A DNA stretch of 5,652 bases, from positions 1-5,652 of the forward strand of contig NZ_CAMLJP010000185.1 of assembly GCF_946480385.1 (NCBI RefSeq). Direction: 5' to 3'. Within the stretch, counting starts at the first letter, position 1, and each line of letters begins with the position of its first letter. The stretch comes from an uncultured Azospirillum sp. (GTDB lineage: Bacteria > Pseudomonadota > Alphaproteobacteria > Azospirillales > Azospirillaceae). The notes under the pieces are model-generated. The model worked only from the letters and a program-made list of their open reading frames with translations, did not search any database and was not told the DNA's origin. This document shows positions 1 through 5,212 of this stretch, in pieces. The translations under genes and the position numbers were made by a program.

Positions 1-222
1 CTGCTGATCGAGCCGACCGAGACGGAAAGCAAGGCCAGCCTCGACCAGTTCGTCGACGCCCTGCGGGCGCTGGCCGAGCGGGCGAAGTCGGGCGATGTGG
101 CCTACTTCCAGGCTGCTCCGCGTCTGACGCCGCGCCGTCGCCTGGACGAGACGGCCGCGGCCCGCAAGCCGGTGCTGCGCTGGACCCCGCCGGTGGTGGC
201 GGAGGCCCTGGCGGCGGAGTAA
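1..222 (+). CDS. gcvPB: Glycine dehydrogenase (decarboxylating) subunit 2, C-terminal end (partial)
   Basis: Frame 1 is open from the window edge to a TAA at 220-222 and gives the last 73 residues of a protein. The segment starting LLIEPTETESKASLDQFVDA is the conserved tail of the P-protein beta chain, and the sequence ends in PPVVAEALAAE. In organisms with a split P-protein, GcvPB pairs with GcvPA. The PLP-dependent enzyme decarboxylates glycine and passes the aminomethyl group to lipoyl-GcvH in the cytoplasmic glycine cleavage system. The PLP lysine and most of the roughly 500-residue chain lie upstream of the window, so catalytic residues cannot be checked. The gene converges on the small - strand gene at 355-570 across a hairpin-rich spacer. 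A fused single-chain GcvP would have a similar C-terminus, but the motif and the short tail favour the split form. Confidence 0.85.
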   Translation: MLIEPTETESKASLDQFVDALRALAERAKSGDVAYFQAAPRLTPRRRLDETAAARKPVLRWTPPVVAEALAAE

Positions 223-242
223 GCAGTTGCTGCGGTCGCCCG

Positions 243-347
243 CTCCCTAACCCTCCCCCGCTCTCGCGGGAGAGGGGACTACCGCCGCACTTTATCAAAG
301 CTCCTACCCCCTCTCCCACCGCAGGTGGGGGAGGGATGGGGAGGGGG
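243..347. repeat. Inverted pair of C/G-rich palindromic units (REP/BIME-like), probable bidirectional terminator
   Basis: Two related hairpin units face each other in the 132-base gap between convergent genes. The left unit (243-277) reads ctccctaaccctccccc, then a hairpin cccgc-tctc-gcggg, then agagggg. The right unit (about 306-347) read on the - strand gives a similar string: cccctccccatccctccccc followed by a hairpin and agaggggg. The right unit's own hairpin is ccctctcccacc (309-320), loop gca, ggtgggggaggg (324-335), a 12-bp stem with one G-T pair. The central 28 bases (278-305) are unrelated and AT-richer. The units resemble the REP-type palindromes scattered through alphaproteobacterial chromosomes. 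The position between two convergent stop codons suggests a shared terminator, although neither hairpin has a good T tract. Confidence 0.7.
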
Positions 348-354
348 CATTCAC

Positions 355-570
355 TCACTTGTCGGTCTTGTCGACGTACTTGTCGGCCTTCTTCTGATCC
401 TCGGCGGCTTCGCGGGACATCTCCTCGCCGATCTTGGGGTCGATGCGCTTGGCTTCCTCGATCAGGTCGCGCGCCTTGCGGGGATCGCCGCCGGCGGCCT
501 TGTCCAGTGCCTGCTCGGCCAGATCGTGGGCCTTCTTGTGTTCCGGGCTGTCTTCGTGGCGGGTGGCCAT
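355..570 (-). CDS. Small, highly charged TPR-like protein of unknown function (71 aa)
   Basis: The frame runs from an ATG (568-570 on the + strand) to a TGA (355-357). An AGGAG Shine-Dalgarno sits about 8-9 bases upstream (around 580-585), which supports a real gene and this start. The product has 35 D/E/K/R residues out of 71, no Cys, Trp or Phe and a single Tyr, so it should be soluble and cytoplasmic. Residues 14-45 resemble one tetratricopeptide repeat: A33, I37, A40 and P45 fall at the conserved helix-B positions 20, 24, 27 and 32, and GD (28-29) forms the turn. Residues 46-71 look like a further charged helix or a disordered tail. There is no signal peptide or membrane segment. It is divergent from the glucan synthase gene and convergent with gcvPB. 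A candidate EcfG-type promoter lies upstream. I do not recognise a named family; a stress-related hydrophilin-like protein is a guess from composition. Confidence 0.72.
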   Translation of the reverse strand: MATRHEDSPEHKKAHDLAEQALDKAAGGDPRKARDLIEEAKRIDPKIGEEMSREAAEDQKKADKYVDKTDK

Positions 571-615
571 GGGGCGCTCTCCTGTGTTTTGGGAGTATGG
601 AACCGGACGTTGTCC

Positions 616-640
616 AACAGGAGGCGACCGCCAGGGTTCC
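616..640 (-). promoter_or_regulatory. Candidate EcfG (general stress) promoter for the small charged protein
   Basis: On the - strand, GGAAC (640-636) is followed by a 16-base spacer and TGTT (619-616). The alphaproteobacterial EcfG promoter consensus is GGAAC-N16/17-CGTT, so this matches 8 of 9 positions. A transcript starting near 609 would leave a leader of about 40 bases before the ATG at 570, with the AGGAG ribosome site inside it. No sigma-70-like -35/-10 pair stands out on this strand. The call rests on the motif and its position only. Confidence 0.42.
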
Positions 641-656
641 GCTCTCCGCAGCGCAC

Positions 657-667
657 AAAAAATTTTT
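657..667. promoter_or_regulatory. AAAAAATTTTT tract between the divergent promoters
   Basis: This A-tract/T-tract junction lies in an otherwise GC-rich sequence. It sits midway between the two candidate -35 boxes (636-640 on - and 677-681 on +). Such tracts bend DNA or narrow the minor groove, and they can act as UP elements or binding sites for nucleoid or MucR-type proteins. Which of these applies cannot be told from the sequence. Confidence 0.35.
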
Positions 668-676
668 GGAAGCGAC

Positions 677-702
677 GGAATAGGGAAGTCGGTCTATCCG
701 TT
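677..702 (+). promoter_or_regulatory. Candidate EcfG (general stress) promoter for the GH17-GT2 glucan synthase
   Basis: On the + strand, GGAAT (677-681) is followed by a 17-base spacer and CGTT (699-702). Compared with the EcfG consensus GGAAC-N16/17-CGTT, 8 of 9 positions match, the last base of the -35 box being T instead of C. Transcription would start near 709, giving a leader of about 50 bases. I found no convincing sigma-70 -35/-10 pair upstream of this gene. The -35 box is back to back with that of the divergent small gene, 36 bases apart. Confidence 0.35.
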
Positions 703-715
703 TGTGCGGATGTCC

Positions 716-732
716 GGTGGCGAACGGCCACC
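716..732 (+). other. Leader hairpin upstream of the glucan synthase start
   Basis: GGTGGC (716-721) and GCCACC (727-732) can pair around a 5-base loop, ending 26 bases before the ATG at 759. A weaker 5-bp pair, ATCCG (696-700) with CGGAT (707-711), lies just upstream. The gene lacks an obvious Shine-Dalgarno, so local RNA structure might influence translation. Short stems of this size are common in GC-rich DNA. Confidence 0.25.
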
Positions 733-758
733 CAGCAACAGGGCAACGCGAACTCCCC

Positions 759-3404
759 ATGAGCAACCCGAAGAACTCGATCCGGCGCGCAGCCATCGCT
801 GCCGCACTGCTGGCCGTGACCGCCGGCCACGCGTCCTTCTGGTCCTGGCGCAACGCGCCCACGGCGGTGGACGCGGAACCCGGCCGCATCGAATCCGTCT
901 CCTATTCGCCTTCGGGCCGCAATTACGATCCCAACCACCAGCCGATCGTCCCGCGCAAGGATATCGAGAAGGACATGACCGCCATCGCCGGCTTCGCCGA
1001 TGGCGTCCGTACCTACTCGACGCTCGGTTCGCAGGGTGAGGTGCCGGAGATCGCGGTGTCCAAGGGGCTGGACGTCACGCTCGGCATCTGGCTGAGCAAG
1101 GACAAGGTCCGCAACGAGCGCGAGGTGCTGCACGGCATTGCGCTGGCCAAGGAATTCCGCGGCATCAAGCGCATCGTCGTCGGCAACGAGACGCTGCTGC
1201 GCGCCGAACTGACCGACGCCGAGCTGGCGGGCTACATCAAGCGCGTGCGCGCCGCCGTCCCCGCTTCGATCAAGGTCGGCACCGCCGACGTGTGGTCGGA
1301 GATGGTCAAGGCCGACGCCACGGTGAAGGCGTCCGACTTCATGGGCGTCCACGTGCTGCCCTACTGGGAAGGCGTGCCGGTCACCGATGCGCTGACCTGG
1401 ATCCGCGACCGGCTCGACACCGTGCGCAAGGCGCATCCGGGCAAGCCGCTGTTCGTGGGCGAGGTGGGCTGGCCGTCGGGCGGTGAGAACTTCCACGACG
1501 CCTATCCGACGCCGGAGGCGCAGGCCGCCGTCGTCCGTGGGTTCGCGGCGGAAGCCAACGCGCTCGGCATCCATTACAACGTCGTCGAGGCCTTCGACGG
1601 CATCTGGAAGTCGACCATCGAAGGCTCGCCCGGCCCGACCTGGGGGGTGCTGGATGCCGACCGTCAGCCAAAATGGTCGATGACCGGTGCGGTCGCCGCC
1701 CCCTATGGCGACCGGGTCGGTGCGGGCGTCGCGCTCACCGTCGGTCTTGCTCTGTCGGCTTTCGCCGTTTTCCGCCGCCGGACCAACGCCGGCTTTGCGC
1801 TGGCCGCCTCGATGGGGGCCAACATCATCGGATTCGCCATCGGTTCGGCCGTGGCCGGTGCCTTCGCCGAGTATCTGACCTTCGGTGCCGTCACCACTTG
1901 GGGCTCCGCCTTCGCGCTGGGCGCCCTGATGATGAGCGTCGCTTTCGCCGATCTGGTGGATGTCGCCCGCCGGCTGCTGACCGGCCGCGCCCCGGCGCTG
2001 CTGCCCCATGCCGTGCCCAGCATCGACCACAAGCCGATGGTCTCCATCCACGTCGCCGCCTGCCGCGAGCAGCCGGACGTGCTGAATGCCACGCTGGCCT
2101 CGCTGTCGCGGCTGGACTACCCGAATTATGAGGTCGTCGTCCTCATCAACAACACCGAGGAGGAGCATCTCGTCCGTCCGGTGGAGGAGATGTGCCGGGC
2201 GCTGGGGCGCAAGTTCAAGTTCCACTGGTACAAGAAGATCTCCGGCTTCAAGGCCGGCGCCCTGAATGCCGCGCTGCGCCACACCGATCCGTCGGCCGAG
2301 ATCGTCGCCGTGCTGGATGCCGACTACACCGTGTCGCCCGACTGGCTGTCGAAGCTGGCCCCGACCTTCGCCGATCCGTCGGTCGGCATCGTCCAGGCCC
2401 CGCAGGAACACCGCGACGGCCACGAGACGGCGCTGAAGGCCGCGATGACCGCCGAATACCGCCCCTTCTTCGACGTCGGCATGCAGGAAGGCGTGTCGTC
2501 CCAGGCCTTCATCTGCCACGGCACGATGATCATGCTGCGCCGCTCGGCGATGGATCAGGTCGGCGGCTGGTCGGAAGCCGGGATCTGCGAAGACACCGAA
2601 CTGGGCCTGCGCATTCTGTCGGCCGGCTACCGCGCCGCCTACACCGACGAGCGGCTGGGCGCCGGTCTGGCCCCGGACAACTTCATGCAGTTCCGCAAGC
2701 AGCGTGACCGCTGGGTGTTCGGCTCCACGCAGATCGTCCGGGCCCACTGGAAGAAGTTCCTGCCGGGTTCGGCCGAGCTGAATGCGCGGCAGAAGCTGGG
2801 CTACGTCACCAACTGGATCCGCTGGTGGTCCGACGCCGTCGGCCTGTTCGCCGCCGCCGCCGCCGTGGTCTGGACCTTCGCCTCGCTGGTTCTGCCGCTG
2901 CACCTGCCGCCGGTTGCCGCCACCGCCGCCGTCCTGGGTGCCCTGATCCTGCGTGCCGCCTCCAGCCTGCTCGCCTCGCGCTACGCTTCCGGCAACAGCT
3001 GGACGGAGAGCCTGGGCGCCTGCGCCGTCGGCATGGCGCTGTCCACCACCGTCGCCCTGGCCGTCGTCCGCGGCCTGTTCCGCAAACAGGACGCCTTCCG
3101 GGTAACCGCCAAGGGCGGTAAGCGCACCGCCGGCCGCTTCTGCGCCAAGCCCGAAGCCTGGTTGTCCGCCGCGCTGGTCGCCTCGTCGGCCACCGCCGCC
3201 CTGGTCAACCCGCTGGGCACCCTGTCGCTGGAGCTGTGGTCGGTCCTGCTCGCCGCCATGGCGGTGCCGAACCTGATGGCCGTTGCCTTCGGCATCGGTG
3301 ACATGCTGCCGGTCCGCGAAGCCAAGCCGGCCCCGGTCCCCGCCACCCAGCAGGCCAACACGGCCAGCCAGGAGCAGGCAGCGAACCGTCCGATCGCCGC
3401 CTGA
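759..3404 (+). CDS. NdvB-like membrane beta-glucan synthase: GH17 glucanase/transglucosylase fused to GT2 glycosyltransferase
   Basis: The 881-aa product has an N-terminal signal anchor (about residues 8-25) followed by a GH17 domain (about 35-310). In GH17, E144 in VGNE is the likely acid/base and E235 in VGEVGWPSGG the likely nucleophile. Three membrane segments follow (about 320-338, 345-374, 379-403), then a GT2 domain (about 425-680). The GT2 domain has DAD at 520-522, QAPQEHRDG, EDTE at 611-614 with the likely catalytic D612, and QRDRW at 648-652, the QxxRW mark of processive synthases. About five more helices span 690-848, and the last 25 residues are A/Q/P-rich. One plus three helices put GH17 in the periplasm and GT2 in the cytoplasm. 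By family, GT2 would polymerise beta-1,3-glucan from UDP-glucose and export it, and GH17 would elongate, branch or cyclise it, as proposed for Bradyrhizobium and Pseudomonas NdvB. The 759 ATG is chosen because the peptide before it (TTG at 702) looks non-coding, although no clear Shine-Dalgarno is visible. Linkage and product are inferred. Confidence 0.88.
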   Translation: MSNPKNSIRRAAIAAALLAVTAGHASFWSWRNAPTAVDAEPGRIESVSYSPSGRNYDPNHQPIVPRKDIEKDMTAIAGFADGVRTYSTLGSQGEVPEIAVSKGLDVTLGIWLSKDKVRNEREVLHGIALAKEFRGIKRIVVGNETLLRAELTDAELAGYIKRVRAAVPASIKVGTADVWSEMVKADATVKASDFMGVHVLPYWEGVPVTDALTWIRDRLDTVRKAHPGKPLFVGEVGWPSGGENFHDAYPTPEAQAAVVRGFAAEANALGIHYNVVEAFDGIWKSTIEGSPGPTWGVLDADRQPKWSMTGAVAAPYGDRVGAGVALTVGLALSAFAVFRRRTNAGFALAASMGANIIGFAIGSAVAGAFAEYLTFGAVTTWGSAFALGALMMSVAFADLVDVARRLLTGRAPALLPHAVPSIDHKPMVSIHVAACREQPDVLNATLASLSRLDYPNYEVVVLINNTEEEHLVRPVEEMCRALGRKFKFHWYKKISGFKAGALNAALRHTDPSAEIVAVLDADYTVSPDWLSKLAPTFADPSVGIVQAPQEHRDGHETALKAAMTAEYRPFFDVGMQEGVSSQAFICHGTMIMLRRSAMDQVGGWSEAGICEDTELGLRILSAGYRAAYTDERLGAGLAPDNFMQFRKQRDRWVFGSTQIVRAHWKKFLPGSAELNARQKLGYVTNWIRWWSDAVGLFAAAAAVVWTFASLVLPLHLPPVAATAAVLGALILRAASSLLASRYASGNSWTESLGACAVGMALSTTVALAVVRGLFRKQDAFRVTAKGGKRTAGRFCAKPEAWLSAALVASSATAALVNPLGTLSLELWSVLLAAMAVPNLMAVAFGIGDMLPVREAKPAPVPATQQANTASQEQAANRPIAA

Positions 3405-3428
3405 CCGCTCTCAATCTGATGCAAGATG

Positions 3429-3473
3429 CGGCCCCTTTCCCGCCCGGCCGGCGGGGGAGGGGCCGACTTTTTT
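3429..3473 (+). terminator. Rho-independent terminator of the glucan synthase gene
   Basis: A 16-bp stem is formed by 3429-3444 and 3450-3465 around the 5-base loop cggcc. All positions pair if two G-T pairs are allowed. The stem is followed by AC and six T residues (3468-3473). It begins 25 bases after the TGA at 3402-3404. This is the clearest intrinsic terminator in the window and separates the glucan synthase from the downstream phosphotransferase operon. Confidence 0.9.
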
Positions 3474-3490
3474 GGGGGTAGGGGTGCTTT

Positions 3491-3537
3491 TCTCACCAAG
3501 GTGAAACTTGTGGGCAACAGCGCTTCGTGCCTACCAT
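3491..3537 (+). promoter_or_regulatory. Candidate promoter with operator-like palindrome for the phosphotransferase operon
   Basis: The gap between the terminator and the ATG at 3603 must hold the operon's promoter. TCACC-AA-GGTGA (3493-3504) is a near-perfect inverted repeat, extended to 6 of 7 matching positions per arm (TCTCACC/GGTGAAA), and resembles a small repressor operator. Just downstream, TTGTGG (3508-3513) and TACCAT (3532-3537), 18 bases apart, form a weak sigma-70-like pair. The palindrome is clear; the promoter boxes are poor matches and the regulator is unknown. Confidence 0.3.
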
Positions 3538-3602
3538 CGGCGGCTGAAACCGACAAAGACGCGCGGACCAACGCGCCAAGCAACCTCTGGAGGGAGAACG
3601 CC

Positions 3603-4685
3603 ATGCACGTCGTCAAAGCGTCCGACCAGTCTCCGTCATCGCCGCTGTCGGGCGACAATCGGACTCGATTGGAAAACTGGCTGGCCGCACAGGCCGGCGC
3701 ATCCCGTGTCGTGGTGACGGAGGATGGACGGCTCGGCGGTGGCGCGATCTCCCTGAACCTTGCGGTGAGCCTGGACATCGATGGCGGGCCGCTGGCCGGC
3801 CGGCATGCCTGTGTGCTGCGGGCCGAGGGCGGCGGGCGGATTTCGGCCAGCATCGGCAAACTGCGGGAGTTCGTGGTTCTGCGCGCGGCCTTCGCCGGCG
3901 GAGTGATGGCGCCGGAACCGCTGTTCGCCTGCGACGACCCCGCCGTGCTGGGCCACGACTTCTACATCATGCGCCGCGCCGAGGGGCTGGGCGCCGGCCA
4001 CGCGGTGACGCGGTCGGAAGCGGCCCAGCCGGAGTTGGCGCGCGAGCTTGGCAGACAGCTTGGCCTGTTGCATCGGATCACCCCGGAGACCGAGGGGCTG
4101 GAGAGGTTGGGCGAGGCGCCGGAATGCCCAGCGCAGGAGACGCTCGCTCAGTATCGCCGCTGGTTCGGCGATCTCGGCCGCCGCGACCCGGTGATCGCCT
4201 GGGGCCTGCGCTGGATGGAGGTCAACGCGCCGCTGCCGGGTGCGGTGGTGCTGTGCCATCGCGACTTCCGCACCGGCAACTATCTGGTCAAGGACGGCGC
4301 GCTGACCGCGATCCTGGATTGGGAATTTGCTGGATTCAGCGATCCGATGGAGGATCTGGGCTGGTTCTGTGCCCGCTCCTGGCGGTTCCGCCGGCCCGAT
4401 CGCGAGGCGGGCGGCATCGCCGACCGTGCGGACTTCTACGCCGGTTATGAGGAGACCTCCGGCCGTCGCGTCGATCCGGCCCGCGTCGCCTATTGGGAAA
4501 CAGCCGCCTACCTGCGCTGGGCGGCCATCGCGGTGGAACAGGGGTTGCGCCACAGCTCCGGCGCCGAGCCGTCGCTGGAACTGGCGCTGACGGGGCGGAT
4601 GCTGCCGGAGATCGAGATGGACATGCTGCGCCATCTCCGTGCCGTCGGCGGGTTGGCGGCCAGCGCGGTGGAGAAGGTGGCCTGA
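3603..4685 (+). CDS. APH-fold phosphotransferase family protein (ACAD10/11-like kinase domain)
   Basis: The 360-aa product carries the marks of the aminoglycoside phosphotransferase/choline kinase fold. These are a glycine-rich nucleotide loop LGGGAISLN (44-52), VLR (71-73) with Arg where protein kinases have Lys, a likely helix-C Glu (E89), the catalytic loop CHRDFRTGN (H219, D221, N226) and the metal-binding DWE (239-241). There is no membrane segment, so it is cytoplasmic. The start at 3603 is preceded by a strong GGAGGGAG ribosome site about 8 bases away. An earlier in-frame ATG at 3426 falls before the terminator stem and encodes low-complexity sequence. It overlaps the next gene by one base (TGATG), implying translational coupling. 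Family members of this type often sit beside acyl-CoA dehydrogenase genes and resemble the kinase domain of ACAD10/11, which phosphorylates 4-hydroxyacyl-CoA. No such neighbour is visible here, so the substrate is unknown. It should not be read as an antibiotic-resistance gene. Confidence 0.88.
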   Translation: MHVVKASDQSPSSPLSGDNRTRLENWLAAQAGASRVVVTEDGRLGGGAISLNLAVSLDIDGGPLAGRHACVLRAEGGGRISASIGKLREFVVLRAAFAGGVMAPEPLFACDDPAVLGHDFYIMRRAEGLGAGHAVTRSEAAQPELARELGRQLGLLHRITPETEGLERLGEAPECPAQETLAQYRRWFGDLGRRDPVIAWGLRWMEVNAPLPGAVVLCHRDFRTGNYLVKDGALTAILDWEFAGFSDPMEDLGWFCARSWRFRRPDREAGGIADRADFYAGYEETSGRRVDPARVAYWETAAYLRWAAIAVEQGLRHSSGAEPSLELALTGRMLPEIEMDMLRHLRAVGGLAASAVEKVA

Positions 4686-5077
4686 TGCGCGCCAATCCCG
4701 ACGCCCGCGGTCTGCTGCAGATCGCCGCCTCCACCTTTCGTGCCGATGTGCTCCCCCATGTGGCACCGGAAGCGCGCTTCGCCGCCCTGATGGTCGCCAA
4801 CGCGCTGGAAATCGCCGAGCGTGAGTTGAAGGGGTTGGACACCGCCGGCCATTCGATGCTGGCGGCCCTTGCCCTGCTCTATGGCGAGGACGCCGACGAC
4901 GCCTTGTCCGGCGACGATTTGCGCAAGCGGGTGGAGGCCCTGCAGCACCGCTTGTGCATCGAGATCGCCGCCGGCGACTTCGACCATGAGGGCCAGGACG
5001 TGCTGATGGATTCGCTGGAGGCCATCGTACAGGCCCGTCTGGGGATATCGAACCCGAAGGCGCTGGGACAACAGTAG
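4685..5077 (+). CDS. DUF6285-like small helical protein, partner of the phosphotransferase
   Basis: The ATG shares its A with the TGA of the upstream gene (TGATG), which supports both this start and coupling to the phosphotransferase. GGAGAAGG, about 5-12 bases upstream inside the preceding gene, can serve as ribosome site. The product has 130 residues and is predicted mainly helical. Conserved-looking parts are LLQIAASTFRADVLP near the N-terminus, FAALMVANALEIAEREL in the middle and a C-terminal helix ending in VQARLGISNPKAL. It has no signal peptide, membrane segment or evident catalytic motif. From memory it matches the DUF6285 family, typically encoded beside APH-type phosphotransferases and acyl-CoA dehydrogenases. 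The pairing suggests a subunit or accessory protein for the kinase, but no function is established and the family call was not checked by a search. Confidence 0.85.
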   Translation: MRANPDARGLLQIAASTFRADVLPHVAPEARFAALMVANALEIAERELKGLDTAGHSMLAALALLYGEDADDALSGDDLRKRVEALQHRLCIEIAAGDFDHEGQDVLMDSLEAIVQARLGISNPKALGQQ

Positions 5078-5090
5078 GGCGCTTCAGATC

Positions 5091-5126
5091 CGGCACTGCG
5101 TTTCGCATGCGCGGGACGCAGTGCCG
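5091..5126 (+). terminator. Hairpin after the phosphotransferase operon, probable terminator
   Basis: CGGCACTGCGT (5091-5101) and ACGCAGTGCCG (5116-5126) form a perfect 11-bp stem around a 14-base loop that itself contains cgcatgcg. The stem starts 13 bases after the TAG of the DUF6285-like gene. Only two T residues follow, so it is not a textbook intrinsic terminator. It may act with Rho or protect the 3' end of the mRNA. The right arm shares its last base with the candidate LexA box of uvrB. Confidence 0.5.
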
Positions 5127-5140
5127 TTCAGCCTGCGCTC
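5126..5140 (+). promoter_or_regulatory. Candidate LexA (SOS) box upstream of uvrB
   Basis: GTTC (5126-5129), seven bases, then GCTC (5137-5140) differs at one position from the alphaproteobacterial LexA box GTTC-N7-GTTC. It overlaps the candidate -35 region of uvrB, a position suited to repression. uvrB is an SOS gene in many bacteria, which adds functional sense. One mismatch in eight defined bases is a modest match. Confidence 0.4.
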
Positions 5141-5169
5141 GACAGACGGGGGCGTTGCGGCCATATAAT
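5139..5169 (+). promoter_or_regulatory. Sigma-70-type promoter of uvrB
   Basis: A perfect TATAAT (5164-5169) stands out in GC-rich sequence 43 bases before the uvrB ATG. The best -35 candidate is TCGACA (5139-5144), 5 of 6 to TTGACA, but with a long 19-base spacer. The start point would be near 5176, leaving a leader of about 37 bases. The -10 box is convincing; the -35 box is tentative. Confidence 0.55.
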
Positions 5170-5212
5170 CGGTTCCCGTTCCGTACCCCTCCTCTGATCG
5201 GATCGCCGCCCC

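Noticed and set aside
599..640. GGAACC...GGTTCC inverted repeat as an operator
   Set aside because: Six-base arms are separated by 30 bases. The right arm is already explained by the candidate - strand -35 box, and the left GGAAC has no CGTT at 16-17 bases.
702..758. 19-residue N-terminal extension of the glucan synthase from TTG 702
   Set aside because: The start is TTG, has no ribosome site and lies at the candidate -10 box. The extension MCGCPVANGHPATGQRELP looks non-coding and would precede the natural signal anchor.
462..2903. 813-codon open frame on the - strand opposite the small gene and the glucan synthase
   Set aside because: The translation is low-complexity, rich in G, R, H, D and Q, with no domain motif. 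It overlaps a gene with intact GH17 and GT2 motifs. Long antisense open frames are expected where codon third positions are GC-rich.
3426..3602. 59-residue extension of the phosphotransferase from ATG 3426
   Set aside because: The ATG lies next to the terminator stem, so most of the extension would be encoded by the terminator and leader. The ATG at 3603 has a strong GGAGGGAG site.
3603..4685. Aminoglycoside resistance gene
   Set aside because: Only the general kinase fold is shared. The family resemblance and the DUF6285-like partner point to metabolic kinases.
5172..5181. GTTCCCGTTC after the uvrB -10 box as a LexA box
   Set aside because: The two GTTC units start 6 bases apart, whereas the alphaproteobacterial box needs 11 (N7 between units).
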